DNA of 64,000 nt from Nonomuraea angiospora (lineage in GTDB: Bacteria > Actinomycetota > Actinomycetes > Streptosporangiales > Streptosporangiaceae): contig NZ_JADBEK010000001.1 of NCBI RefSeq assembly GCF_014873145.1, forward strand, positions 3,658,001-3,722,000, written 5' to 3'. Within the stretch, counting starts at the first letter, position 1. Every line of letters starts with the position of its first letter. A program made the translations under genes and the position numbers. This document shows positions 41,985 to 50,132 of this stretch, one piece after another. The notes under the pieces were generated by a model, which worked only from the letters and a program-made list of their open reading frames with translations, was not told the DNA's origin and did not search any database.

Positions 41985-43010
41985 GTGAACATGACGGCGA
42001 AGTGGCGGGCCGGGACCGCGGGCATGACCGTGATCGCGGCATTGGCGGCCGGGACGGGAGCCGCGGCGGCCGACTCCGGCCCCCCACGCTGCGAGCAGAT
42101 CTCCGTGGCCGTGCCGCTCACCGCGGGCGGCCCACTGGACCAGCGGATGGCCGGCACCCTCTGCCGCCCCCGCGGCGCCGCCCGGGCGATCCAGATCCTC
42201 GTCCCCGGCGGCACGTACGACCGGTCCTACTGGCTACGACGCGGCGGAGACGGGCCCTCGTTCGCCGAGACCATGGTGCGGGGCGGGTACGCCGTCCTGG
42301 CCCTCGACCGGCTCGGATCCGGACGCAGCTCCTGGCCGTCCGGGGCCGTCCTGCGGCCGGACAGCCACCAGGCGTCGCTCCACCAGGTGGTGCTCGCCGC
42401 CCGCCAGGGCAAGCTCGACGGGCGGCGCTACACGCGCGTCGTCGGCGTGGGCAACTCCATCGGCTCCTCGATCATCCGCGGCGTCCAGATCCGCCATCCG
42501 GACGCGCTGGACGGCATCATCCTGACCGGCGAGTCCAGCACCCCCAACGAGCGCGCCTTCGAGGAGTTCGCCGGGGCCATCCACCCGGCCGCCCAGGACC
42601 CGCGCCTGGCCGCGCGCCGGTTGGACGAGGCGTACTACACCACCCGCCCCGGCACCCGCGGCGACTGGTTCTACCACCGGCCGGGCGCGCGGCCCGCCGT
42701 CATCGCCGCTGACGAGGCGACCAAGGAACCCGACACGTTCCTGGAGTCCCTCCCGCCCGTCTCCGACAACCACCTCATCCGCGTACCCACCATGATCATG
42801 GTCGGCCGGCACGACCGGCTGCTCTGCGGCGAGGGCGCCACGGACTGCACGAGCACGGCGGCCCTGCGGGCACAGCAGAAGCGCTGGTACCCCGACACCC
42901 CGCTGGAGGCGACGGTGATCCCCGGCACCGGCCACGTCCTCACCCTGCACCGCACCGCCCCGGCCTCATCCGCCCAGGCCCTCGACTGGGTCAGGCGGAA
43001 CATCGGCTGA
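41985..43010 (+). CDS. Secreted alpha/beta hydrolase
   Basis: 341 aa, GTG start with GAGAGGAC upstream (ATG 41991 is also in frame). The Sec signal peptide spans about residues 1-29 (GMTVIAALAAGTGAAAADSG). Catalytic features: oxyanion region LVPGGTYDRSYW, nucleophile elbow VGNSIGSS, acid in VGRHDRLLC and His in PGTGHVLTLH. A C-terminal Cys pair (LLCGEGATDC) may form a disulfide. Substrate unknown. Stop is 15 bp from the convergent dihydrouridine-synthase stop. Confidence 0.88.
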   Translation: MNMTAKWRAGTAGMTVIAALAAGTGAAAADSGPPRCEQISVAVPLTAGGPLDQRMAGTLCRPRGAARAIQILVPGGTYDRSYWLRRGGDGPSFAETMVRGGYAVLALDRLGSGRSSWPSGAVLRPDSHQASLHQVVLAARQGKLDGRRYTRVVGVGNSIGSSIIRGVQIRHPDALDGIILTGESSTPNERAFEEFAGAIHPAAQDPRLAARRLDEAYYTTRPGTRGDWFYHRPGARPAVIAADEATKEPDTFLESLPPVSDNHLIRVPTMIMVGRHDRLLCGEGATDCTSTAALRAQQKRWYPDTPLEATVIPGTGHVLTLHRTAPASSAQALDWVRRNIG

Positions 43011-43025
43011 ACCCGCGCAACGGGG

Positions 43026-44144
43026 TCAGCCGCCGGAGATGTCGGACTCCGCGTCGCCGTCGGGGATCACGCAGTCCCAGGGGTCGTCCAGCCACCCGTC
43101 CGGCAGCAGCACCTTGGCCCGCTCCCCCGACTTCCCCCGGGGCGTGTCGGTGTTCGGCGGCCACGGCTGGTCGTGCTCCAGCTTCGCCAGCCCCTCGCGC
43201 AGCCCGTCGAGCGACTCGGCCGTGGCCAGCTCCCGCCGCAGCTCGCTCCCGACCGTGAACCCCTTCAGATACCACCCGACGTGCTTGCGGAAGTCGGCGA
43301 CGGCGTAGCGCTCGATGTCGAAGCACTCGGTCAGCCCCTCGGCGTGCCTGGCCATCACCTCGGCGACCTCGCCGAGCGTGGGCCGGGCCCGCTCGGGGCT
43401 GCCGTTGAACGCGTTCTCCAGGTCCTTGAACAGCCACGGCCGCCCCAGGCAGCCCCGCCCGACCACCACGCCGTCGCAGCCGGTGCGCGCCACCATGCGC
43501 AGGGCGTCGTCGGCGCACCAGATGTCGCCGTTGCCCAGCACGGGGATCTCCGGCACGGCCTCCTTCAGCCGGGCGATGGCCTCCCAGTCGGCCACGCCCC
43601 CGTAGTGCTGCTTGGCCGTACGGGCGTGCAGCGCGATCGCCGCGACACCCTCCTCGGCCGCGATCCGCCCCGCGTCGAGATACGTCAGATGGTCGTCGTC
43701 GATCCCCTTGCGCATCTTCATCGTGACGGGCAACGACCCCGCGCCGGCCACCGCCTCCCGCAGGATCCGCCGCAGCAGGTTCCTCTTGTACGGCAGCGCG
43801 GACCCGCCCCCGCGCCTGGTCACCTTGGGAACGGGGCAGCCGAAGTTGAGGTCGATGTGATCGGCCAGGTCCTCCTCGGCGATCATCTTGACCGCCCGCC
43901 CCACGATGTCGGGATCCACCCCGTACAGCTGGATGCTCCTGGGCCGCTCCGACTCCGCGAACCTGATCATCCGCAGCGTCTTCGGATTGCGCTCGACCAG
44001 CCCGCGCGTCGTGATCATCTCGCAGACGAACAGGCCCGCGCCCTGCTCCCTGCACAGCACCCGGAACGGCGCGTTCGTGATGCCCGCCATCGGCGCCAGC
44101 ACCACGGGCGGCCAAACCCCAATCGGCCCAATCTTCACTCCCAC
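43026..44144 (-). CDS. dus: tRNA-dihydrouridine synthase (DusB family)
   Basis: 372 aa from GTG 44144 (VGVKIGPIGVWPPVVLAPMA); GTG 44138 is the alternative. Signatures: APMAGITNAPFRVLC, catalytic Cys in NFGCPVPKVTRRGGG, MKMRKGIDDDHL, and VVGRGCLGRPWLF for FMN binding. It reduces specific uridines in tRNA D-loops using NADPH. Just downstream on the other strand are three tRNA genes, a coincidental but fitting neighbourhood. Divergent from the ACT gene across 74 bp. Confidence 0.94.
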   Translation of the reverse strand: MGVKIGPIGVWPPVVLAPMAGITNAPFRVLCREQGAGLFVCEMITTRGLVERNPKTLRMIRFAESERPRSIQLYGVDPDIVGRAVKMIAEEDLADHIDLNFGCPVPKVTRRGGGSALPYKRNLLRRILREAVAGAGSLPVTMKMRKGIDDDHLTYLDAGRIAAEEGVAAIALHARTAKQHYGGVADWEAIARLKEAVPEIPVLGNGDIWCADDALRMVARTGCDGVVVGRGCLGRPWLFKDLENAFNGSPERARPTLGEVAEVMARHAEGLTECFDIERYAVADFRKHVGWYLKGFTVGSELRRELATAESLDGLREGLAKLEHDQPWPPNTDTPRGKSGERAKVLLPDGWLDDPWDCVIPDGDAESDISGG

Positions 44145-44217
44145 AGTTGTAGCGCAGGTCAGGCCGTAACCGGTATTCGCGGATAGGCTATTAATCGCAT
44201 CTTCAGGGGAGGGATGG

Positions 44218-44853
44218 ATGCTTCTTCGCGTACGGGTGGCGCTGCCCGACAAGCCGGGTTCGCTCGCACAGGTGACCAAGGTCCTGGGGGCGTCGGGGGC
44301 CGACATCACGCAGGTGACCGTGCTCGACCGGGGCGCCGGCCAGGCCGTCGACGACATCACGGTCTTCTGCGCGGAGAGCACGCCCAGACAGTCGCTGGTC
44401 AAGAGCCTGGAGACGGTGGAGGGCGTGGCGGTCGAGGGCATCTGGACCACCCGGGAGGCCCCGGGCACCTACCCTGAGCTGGAGATCCTCAAGTACATCA
44501 CCACGGCGGGCGACCGGGCGCTCACCACGCTCGTCGACTCGCTCCCGGTCCTCTTCAGCGCCGACTGGGCCGCCACGACGGCCGACCGGCGCGTCCTCTA
44601 CGCGAGCTGGCGCGCCCCGAAGGACCTGGTCGTCCCGGAGGAGACCCCGTCCCGCCCGACGGCCCTCACCCTGGAGGAGGGGCTGCACGTCATCCACGCC
44701 CCGCTGCCGCCCCTGGCCATCTCCCTCCTCCTGGCCCGCTCGGAAGGCCCCGCCTTCCACCGCATCGAGGTCCACCGCCTCACCCGCATCCTGGAGATCT
44801 TCCTCAGCCTGCCCGCCACGGAGCGGAGCGTGGCCCGCCAGCTCCGCAAATAG
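44218..44853 (+). CDS. ACT-domain regulatory-like protein
   Basis: 211 aa. The N-terminal ACT domain (residues about 2-75, LLRVRVALPDKPGSLAQVTK) is a small-molecule, often amino-acid, binding module. The C-terminal portion has no clear match (ILKYITTAGDRALTTLVDSL; EGLHVIHAPLPPLAI) but is predicted globular. GGGGAGGG lies 5 bp before the ATG. Cytoplasmic; effector and partner unknown. Confidence 0.85.
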   Translation: MLLRVRVALPDKPGSLAQVTKVLGASGADITQVTVLDRGAGQAVDDITVFCAESTPRQSLVKSLETVEGVAVEGIWTTREAPGTYPELEILKYITTAGDRALTTLVDSLPVLFSADWAATTADRRVLYASWRAPKDLVVPEETPSRPTALTLEEGLHVIHAPLPPLAISLLLARSEGPAFHRIEVHRLTRILEIFLSLPATERSVARQLRK

Positions 44854-44918
44854 CCGCACTCCACCGCTACGCGTGACCATCCGGTCGGCGGAGGCGCTAG
44901 AGTTGTGCAGGCAGCAAC

Positions 44919-44990
44919 GCGGAAGTGGCTCAGTGGTAGAGCATCACCTTGCCAAGGTGAGGGTCGCGGGTTCGAATCCCGTCTTCCGCT
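44919..44990 (+). tRNA. tRNA-Gly (GCC)
   Basis: Cloverleaf with acceptor GCGGAAG / CTTCCGC, anticodon loop reading CTTGCCAAG (anticodon GCC) and T-arm GGTTCGAATCC. CCA is not encoded. Confidence 0.95.
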
Positions 44991-45006
44991 CGGAGAGATT
45001 TGACTC

Positions 45007-45077
45007 GCTGGAGTGGCCGAGAGGCGAGGCAGCGGCCTGCAAAGCCGTCCACACGGGTTCAAATCCCGTCTCCAGCT
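45007..45077 (+). tRNA. tRNA-Cys (GCA)
   Basis: Acceptor GCTGGAG / CTCCAGC, anticodon loop CTGCAAA (anticodon GCA, 45039-45041) and T-loop GGTTCAAATCC. CCA not encoded. 16 bp after tRNA-Gly. Confidence 0.95.
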
Positions 45078-45081
45078 CTGC

Positions 45082-45156
45082 GGACGATTAGCTCAGCGGG
45101 AGAGCGCTTCCCTGACACGGAAGAGGTCACTGGTTCAATCCCAGTATCGTCCACCA
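45082..45156 (+). tRNA. tRNA-Val (GAC)
   Basis: Acceptor GGACGAT / ATCGTCC, anticodon arm CTTCC-CTGACAC-GGAAG (anticodon GAC), T-loop GGTTCAATCCC. Unlike the two preceding tRNAs, an ACCA end is encoded (45153-45156). Starts 4 bp after tRNA-Cys, so the three are probably one precursor. Confidence 0.95.
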
Positions 45157-45164
45157 CGATAAGG

Positions 45165-45192
45165 GCCCCAGGTCGCCACAGGCGCCTGGGGC
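45165..45192 (+). terminator. Terminator of tRNA cluster
   Basis: GCCCCAGG-T-CGCC / GGCG-CCTGGGGC, 12 paired bases with one bulge and a 3-base loop, 8 bp after tRNA-Val. It also lies just past the stop of the convergent ABC-F gene. Confidence 0.85.
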
Positions 45193-45202
45193 TCTGTCGT
45201 CT

Positions 45203-46930
45203 TCAGGAGTCGCCGAGCCGGACGTGACGGCCCTGCCAGCGCGCTCGCAACCACCGGTCGTGGCTGGCGATCACTATCGCGCCGGGGCCTGCCGCGCCCA
45301 TCGCCTCCTCCAGTTCGTCGGAGAGGCGGGGCGAGAGGTGGTTGGTGGGCTCGTCGAGCAGGAGCACCTCCGGCGGGTCCGCCACCAGCAGCGCCAGCGC
45401 GAGCCGCCGGCGCTGGCCGACGGACAGCTCGCCCACCCGCAGGTCCACGTCCCGCCGGCCGATCAGGCCGAGTGAGCGCAGCGGCACGGACTCGGCGCGC
45501 TCCGCCCCCAGCGCCAGCTCGTACGTCTCCCGCACCGTGCGGTCCGGCCGCTCGAACACGGTGTCCTGGGCCAGCAGCCCGACGGTCAGGCCGCGCCGCC
45601 GCCGCACCTCGCCCTCCGCGTCGAGCCGGCCGGCCAGCACCGCCAGGAGCGTCGACTTGCCCGCCCCGTTCGGCCCGGTGACCAGCAGGCGCTCCCCGGG
45701 CGAGACGTCGAGCCGGTCGATCGCGAGCCGCCCCGGCACCCGCACGTCCCGCAACGCCAGCAGGGGCGGAACGGAGGCGGCGTCTTGCGGCGGGCGGGCG
45801 CCCAGCGCAGGAGCAACGTCCTCCGGCGCGCAGGTGGTCAGGGCCTGAGCGGCATCCTCCGGCGCGCAGGTGATCAGGTCCGGAGCCGTGTCCTGCGGCG
45901 TGCGGGTGGTCAGGGCGGGAGCGTGGAAGCGCAGCGGTGCCGGGGGCGGGGGGACCTGGTCGCGTTCGAGCTCGGCCAGCCGCCGGGCGGCGTTGCGCAC
46001 CCTGCGCGAGATCTGGCTCTGCACCCGCCCGCCGCGGTGCCCGTACCCCATCTTCTCGTTGTCGCGCCGCAGCCCGTCCGGCGCCACCCGCCGCGCCGTC
46101 ACCGCGACGGCCCGGCGCAGCTCCCCGAGTTCGGCCTGCTCGGCCACGTGCCGCTGCTCCCAGCGCTCCCGCTCGGCCCGCTTCTCGGCCAGGTACGCGC
46201 CGTACCCGCCCCCGTACCGGACGGGCCCGTCCACCGCGGGGTCGAGGTCGACCAGGTCCGTGCAGACCGCGTCCAGGAACGCCCGGTCGTGGCTGGCCAC
46301 GACCACGACCCCGGCCATGCCGCGCAACTGCTCCTCCACGAACACCGCGGCGTCGTCGTCCAGGTGGTTGGTGGGCTCGTCGAGCAGCAGCGCGGCGGGC
46401 CGCCTGATGAGCAGCGCCGCCAGGGCGAGCCGCCCGCGCTGCCCGCCCGACAGCGACGCGAGCGCGCGGGAACGCGGCACGCCGCCCAGGCCGAGCCGGT
46501 CGAGGACGATCTCCGCGCGCCGGTCGGCGTCCCAGGACTCGCGCTGTTGCGCCTGGTCGAGCCGGGCCCCGTACGCTTCGAGCAGCGCGGCGTCGTCCGG
46601 GGCGCCGGCGAGCGCCCGGGTGAGCCGGTCGAGCTCGGCCAGGTCCGCGCGCGCCTCGCGCAGGGCGTCGTCGAGCACGTCGGCGACCGTGGCCTCGCCG
46701 TCGAACGGCAGCTCCTGGCGCAGGAAGCCGAGGTCGGCGGGGCGGACGACGGTGCCGGAGTCGGGCTGGTCCACCCCCGCCAGCAGCCGCAGCAGGGTGG
46801 ACTTGCCCGCGCCGTTCTCGCCGATCAGCCCGATCCGGCGGCCGGGGGCGGCGGTGAGGGTGACGCCGTCGAGCACGCGCCGCGTGCCCAGCGTCCGTAC
46901 GAGGTCGCGGGCGAGCAGCGCGTCACTCAC
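45203..46930 (-). CDS. ABC-F ATPase, tandem-repeat linker
   Basis: 575 aa, GTG start overlapping the upstream ABC-F gene by 8 bp. Two ABC domains and no membrane helices: Walker A GENGAGKST and GPNGAGKST, signatures SLSGGQRGRL and ELSVGQRRRL (second degenerate), DEPTNHL in both. ABC-F proteins act on the ribosome; many of this actinomycete type protect against macrolides, lincosamides or pleuromutilins. After the first domain, residues about 335-383 contain four copies of a 12-aa unit (TPQDTAPDLITC, APEDAAQALTTC, APEDVAPALGAR, PPQDAA) in the interdomain region. Confidence 0.9.
   Translation of the reverse strand: MSDALLARDLVRTLGTRRVLDGVTLTAAPGRRIGLIGENGAGKSTLLRLLAGVDQPDSGTVVRPADLGFLRQELPFDGEATVADVLDDALREARADLAELDRLTRALAGAPDDAALLEAYGARLDQAQQRESWDADRRAEIVLDRLGLGGVPRSRALASLSGGQRGRLALAALLIRRPAALLLDEPTNHLDDDAAVFVEEQLRGMAGVVVVASHDRAFLDAVCTDLVDLDPAVDGPVRYGGGYGAYLAEKRAERERWEQRHVAEQAELGELRRAVAVTARRVAPDGLRRDNEKMGYGHRGGRVQSQISRRVRNAARRLAELERDQVPPPPAPLRFHAPALTTRTPQDTAPDLITCAPEDAAQALTTCAPEDVAPALGARPPQDAASVPPLLALRDVRVPGRLAIDRLDVSPGERLLVTGPNGAGKSTLLAVLAGRLDAEGEVRRRRGLTVGLLAQDTVFERPDRTVRETYELALGAERAESVPLRSLGLIGRRDVDLRVGELSVGQRRRLALALLVADPPEVLLLDEPTNHLSPRLSDELEEAMGAAGPGAIVIASHDRWLRARWQGRHVRLGDS
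45783..45926. repeat. Four 36-bp in-frame tandem repeats inside ABC-F gene
   Basis: Units 45783-45818, 45819-45854, 45855-45890 and 45891-45926. Each begins TCCTCCGGCG or a close variant; the two middle units share CCTCCGGCGCGCAGGTG. The 36-bp period keeps the frame and encodes 12 residues per unit in the region after the first ATPase domain. Confidence 0.88.
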
Positions 46931-48548
46931 CGGCGGGCCCTCCGGTCTCCAGCAGCCGGCCGCCGGACAGCTCCAGCCAGCGCTCCACCCCGATCTCCGC
47001 CAGGAACCGCTCGTCGTGGCTGACCACCACGAACGCCCCCTCGTACGAGCCGAGCGCGCTTTCCAGCTGCCCCACGCTGACCAGGTCGAGGTTGTTGGTG
47101 GGCTCGTCGAGCAGCAGGAGCTGGGGCGCCGGATCGGCGCAGAGCACGCAGGCCAGCGTGGCGCGCAGCCGTTCGCCGCCCGACAGCACGCCCACCGGCA
47201 GGTGGGCGCGGGCGCCGCGGAACAGGAAGCGGGCGAGCAGGTTCATCCGCTCCGCCTCCGGCATGCGGGGGGCGAACGCGGCCAGGTTCTCGGCCACGGT
47301 GCGCTCGACGTCGAGCAGGTCGAGCCGCTGCGACAGGTAGGCGACCCGGCCGTCGGCCCGCCTGGTCGTGCCGCCGTCGGGCGACAGGTCGCCGCTGATC
47401 AGGCGGAGCAGGGTCGACTTGCCCGCGCCGTTGGGGCCGGTCAGCGCGATGCGTTCGGGCCCGCGGACCGTCAGGTCGATGCCCGGCTCGGCGAACAGGC
47501 CGCGGGCCTGCAACTGCTCGCCGTGGAAGACCGTGCGTCCTGCGGGCACGTTCGTGCCCGGCAGCTCCAGGGTGATCTTCTGGTCGTCGCGCAGCGCCCG
47601 CCCGGCCTCGTCGAGCCTGGCCTTGGCGTCGCTGACGCGGGCGGCGTGCATCTGGCCCGCCCGCCCGGCCGACTCCTGGGCGCCCCGTTTCATGTTCCCG
47701 GCGAAGATGCGCGGCAGCCCGGCGCTCTTGAGGTTGCGGGCGGCGTTGCTCGCCCGGCGGTCGGCGCGCTCGCGGGCCTGTTGCAGCTCCCGCTTCTCGC
47801 GCTTGAGCTCCTGCTCGGCGCTGCGCACGTTCCGCTCGGCGGCCTCCTGCTCGGCGCGGACGGCCTCCTCGTACGCGGTGAAGTCGCCGCCGTAGAAGCG
47901 GACCTCGCCCCGGTCGAGCTCGGCGATGCGGTCCATCCGGTCGAGCAGCGCGCGATCGTGGCTGACCACGAGCAGGCAGCCGTTCCAGTCGCCGAGCACG
48001 TCGTAGAGCCGGCGGCGGGCGGCCAGGTCGAGGTTGTTCGTCGGCTCGTCGAGCAGCAGGACGTCGGGCCGCTTGAGCAGCTGCGCGGCCAGGCCGAGCG
48101 AGACGACCTGGCCGCCGCTCAGCGTCCGCAGCGTGCGGTCGAACCCGAGATCGCCGAGCCCGAGCCGGTCGAGCTGGGCGCGGGTGCGCTCCTCGATGTC
48201 CCAGTCGTTGCCGATCGTGGTGAAGTGCTCCTCACTGGCGTCGCCCGACTCGATGGCGTCCAGCGCGGCGATCACCGGCGCGATGCCGAGGACCTCGGCC
48301 ACGGTCAGGTCGCCGGCGAGGGGCAGGCTCTGCGGCAGGTAACCGAGCAGCCCGCCGACGGACACGCTCCCGCCGCCGGGCCGGTACTCGCCGGCGATCA
48401 GCTTGAGCAGCGTGCTCTTGCCCGCGCCGTTCGGCGCGACGAGGCCCGTACGGCCGCCGCCCACGGTGAAGGACAGGTCGCTGAAGACGGGCGTGTCGTC
48501 AGGCCAGGAAAAGGACAGGCTGGAGCAGATGATGAACGCGTCGGACAT
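46923..48548 (-). CDS. ABC-F ATPase
   Basis: 541 aa from ATG 48548 (MSDAFIICSSLSFSWPDDTP); a longer in-frame start at 48635 overlaps the leader and is rejected. GAGG lies 9 bases upstream. Two ABC domains: Walker A APNGAGKST and GPNGAGKST, signatures TLSGGQVVSLG and VLSGGERLRAT, both with DEPTNNLDL. The Arg/Lys-rich linker helices between domains (about 235-300) are the ribosome-probing arm. Soluble, no transmembrane segment. Expressed behind the 48573-48710 leader with its paralogue as a two-gene operon, most likely for ribosome protection. Confidence 0.92.
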   Translation of the reverse strand: MSDAFIICSSLSFSWPDDTPVFSDLSFTVGGGRTGLVAPNGAGKSTLLKLIAGEYRPGGGSVSVGGLLGYLPQSLPLAGDLTVAEVLGIAPVIAALDAIESGDASEEHFTTIGNDWDIEERTRAQLDRLGLGDLGFDRTLRTLSGGQVVSLGLAAQLLKRPDVLLLDEPTNNLDLAARRRLYDVLGDWNGCLLVVSHDRALLDRMDRIAELDRGEVRFYGGDFTAYEEAVRAEQEAAERNVRSAEQELKREKRELQQARERADRRASNAARNLKSAGLPRIFAGNMKRGAQESAGRAGQMHAARVSDAKARLDEAGRALRDDQKITLELPGTNVPAGRTVFHGEQLQARGLFAEPGIDLTVRGPERIALTGPNGAGKSTLLRLISGDLSPDGGTTRRADGRVAYLSQRLDLLDVERTVAENLAAFAPRMPEAERMNLLARFLFRGARAHLPVGVLSGGERLRATLACVLCADPAPQLLLLDEPTNNLDLVSVGQLESALGSYEGAFVVVSHDERFLAEIGVERWLELSGGRLLETGGPAGE

Positions 48549-48572
48549 GCGAGAAGACCTCGTGAGAGAACG

Positions 48573-48593
48573 CGGGCGCGCCGAAGCCGCCCG
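48573..48593 (-). terminator. Leader terminator-like hairpin with UUCG loop
   Basis: In the transcript: CGGGCG-GC-UUCG-GC-G-CGCCCG, a very stable stem capped by a UUCG tetraloop, 24 bp before the ABC-F start. Followed by UUCUCUC. Candidate attenuator. Confidence 0.6.
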
Positions 48594-48618
48594 GTAAAGG
48601 GGGACAGGGTTCGGAAAT

Positions 48619-48698
48619 GACGACATGGGCCACATCGGCGGCGGTCATGTGCGCCTGCCGGGGCCGATCAACCTCCGGTATCACCCGGAGATGTCGTC
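48619..48698 (-). promoter_or_regulatory. Long-range complementary segments of ABC-F leader
   Basis: GACGACAT inside the uORF (complement of 48691-48698) can pair with ATGTCGTC downstream (complement of 48619-48626). This would enclose the uORF stop hairpin and could be exclusive with it. Confidence 0.45.
48673..48690 (-). promoter_or_regulatory. Hairpin over the uORF stop codon
   Basis: CTCCGG-N6-CCGGAG, perfect 6-bp arms; the loop contains the stop codon of the 9-codon uORF. A ribosome stalled on the uORF would disrupt it. Confidence 0.55.
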
Positions 48699-48710
48699 GT
48701 CACCTGCCAT
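48681..48710 (-). CDS. Leader peptide MAGDDDISG (uORF of ABC-F operon)
   Basis: ATG 48710 to TGA, nine codons, with AGGAG 7 bases upstream. This is a far better initiation site than chance for such a short frame. It lies in an about 190-base leader between a TATGGT -10-like hexamer (48747-48752) and the ABC-F start. Short peptides that let antibiotic-stalled ribosomes switch leader structure are known upstream of resistance ABC-F genes; this one is predicted to work that way. Function unproven. Confidence 0.6.
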   Translation of the reverse strand: MAGDDDISG

Positions 48711-48746
48711 GTCTGGTCTCCTAGCCTCTGATCACGAGCGTTCCAC

Positions 48747-48752
48747 ACCATA
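48747..48752 (-). promoter_or_regulatory. Candidate -10 of ABC-F leader
   Basis: TATGGT on the minus strand, about 30 bp upstream of the uORF AGGAG site. No clear -35. Confidence 0.4.
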
Positions 48753-48759
48753 GCACCCG

Positions 48760-48985
48760 CCGGGCACCGGCTGTCCCATGCCCCTCTTCGCCCGGGTCCG
48801 GGCCACGGCTTCCGCGACCGCGCCGCGCCCGGCGAGCGGGGGGTTTCGGGGGATCGAAAGGGGGCGGAGCCCCTTGGGAGGCGCTGTCTGGAATTCGGAG
48901 CGCGAAGCGCCCCCTCGTGGAAGGCCGTGCTTTTCGGGAGGCGGGCCGGGCGGCGATAATGGTCCGCGCGTTCGGGGTCGGCGGC
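48760..48985. other. Intergenic DNA with short GC inverted repeats
   Basis: Between the ABC-F leader and the LacI operator. Holds GGGGC-GGA-GCCCC, GCGC-GAA-GCGC and AAAGGGGGCGGAGCCCC-like stretches, common in actinomycete intergenic DNA. No supported gene. Confidence 0.5.
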
Positions 48986-48999
48986 TGTTAGCGTTATCT
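48986..48999. promoter_or_regulatory. LacI operator, autoregulatory copy
   Basis: TGTTAGCGTTATCT, an imperfect match to the TGTTA-N4-TAACA sites at 51671 and 51751. 18 bp upstream of the lacI GTG. Confidence 0.65.
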
Positions 49000-49017
49000 G
49001 CAAGGGGGTGAGCCTCC

Positions 49018-50034
49018 GTGAAATCCAGGGACGGCAGGCCGGCAGTGCTCATGGACGTAGCCGTGCTCGCCGGAGTTTCGGCCATGACCGTGTCGCGCGT
49101 GCTCAACGCGCCGGATCGGGTGCGGGCCGAGACCAGGGCGCGCGTGCTCGCCGCCGTGCAGGAGCTCGACTACCGGCCCAACCAGGCCGCGCGCCAGCTC
49201 GTCACCGGGCGGTCCGGGGTGCTCGGGGTGGTGAGCATCGACACCACCCTGTACGGGCCCGCCTCCACGCTCTACTGCATCGAGCAGGCCGCCAGGAACG
49301 CCGGGTTCAACGTGAGCATCGCCAGCCTGCCCTCGCTCAGCCGCAGGTCGATGGAGGAGGGCGTCGAACGGCTGCGCGACCAGGCGGTGGACGGGGTGAT
49401 CATCGTCGCGCCGCACGAGTCGGCCGCCGACGGGCTGCGGCACCTGCCGGCCGAGATGCCGGTGGTCGCGGTCGACGCCGGGGACGACATCCCCGTGCCC
49501 GTGGCCAAGGTGGACCAGCGGACGGGCGCCGCCAGGGTCACCCGGCACCTGCTCAGCCTCGGCCATCGCACGGTGTGGCACGTGGCCGGGCCGGCCGACT
49601 GGCTGGACGCCAACGGGCGCATCGAAGGGTGGCGCGGGGTGCTGGAGTCCGCCGACCGGCCGGTGCCCGAGGTGCTGCGGGGCGACTGGAGCTCGCGTTC
49701 CGGCTATCAGCTCGGGCAGGAGCTGGCCCAGGATCCCGAGGTCACCGCCGTGTTCGCGGCCAACGACCAGATGGCGCTCGGCGTGCTGCGGGCCCTGCGT
49801 GAGGCCGGGCGGCGGGTGCCGGAGGACGTGAGCGTGGCGGGGTTCGACGACATCCCCGAGTCGGCGTACTTCTGGCCGCCGCTGACGACCGTACGCCAGG
49901 ACTTCCACGAGGTGGGCAGGCACGCCTTCCACCTGCTGCTGGACCGGATGGCGGGGGCCTCGGTCGACGCGCGGCGGCTGGTGGAGCCCGAGCTGGTCGT
50001 GAGGGAGAGCACCGCCCCAGCCCCAGAGGCGTAG
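49018..50034 (+). CDS. LacI family regulator of arabinoside utilisation
   Basis: 338 aa, GTG start with AAGGGGGTG 8-10 bases upstream. The N-terminal helix-turn-helix (VLMDVAVLAGVSAMTVSRVL, residues about 9-28) precedes a ligand-binding domain (VKVDQRTGAARVTRHLLSLG, VTAVFAANDQMALGVLRALR). Three related operators lie before itself, the arabinofuranosidase and the importer, giving a self-contained regulon. The inducer is probably arabinose or an arabino-oligosaccharide (inference from GH51). Confidence 0.92.
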   Translation: MKSRDGRPAVLMDVAVLAGVSAMTVSRVLNAPDRVRAETRARVLAAVQELDYRPNQAARQLVTGRSGVLGVVSIDTTLYGPASTLYCIEQAARNAGFNVSIASLPSLSRRSMEEGVERLRDQAVDGVIIVAPHESAADGLRHLPAEMPVVAVDAGDDIPVPVAKVDQRTGAARVTRHLLSLGHRTVWHVAGPADWLDANGRIEGWRGVLESADRPVPEVLRGDWSSRSGYQLGQELAQDPEVTAVFAANDQMALGVLRALREAGRRVPEDVSVAGFDDIPESAYFWPPLTTVRQDFHEVGRHAFHLLLDRMAGASVDARRLVEPELVVRESTAPAPEA

Positions 50035-50132
50035 GAGGAAGCAGCCCCGAGGCGAGGATCAGCCGGTGAAGTCCCGTGCTCAGCCCGGCGGAGGTGCCGG
50101 GCTGAGCGGCGGCGGTCAGCCCGGCGGGGTGG

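Noticed and set aside
45870..48620. 916-codon plus-strand frame across both ABC-F genes
   Set aside because: Ser/Arg/Ala-rich shadow; the minus strand encodes perfect ABC motifs.
48549..48635. N-terminal extension of the ABC-F protein
   Set aside because: Covers the predicted leader hairpin and is not family-like; ATG 48548 begins at the conserved N-terminus.
48770..49011. Short frames in the ABC-F / LacI gap
   Set aside because: No ribosome site or homology; sequence dominated by GC inverted repeats.
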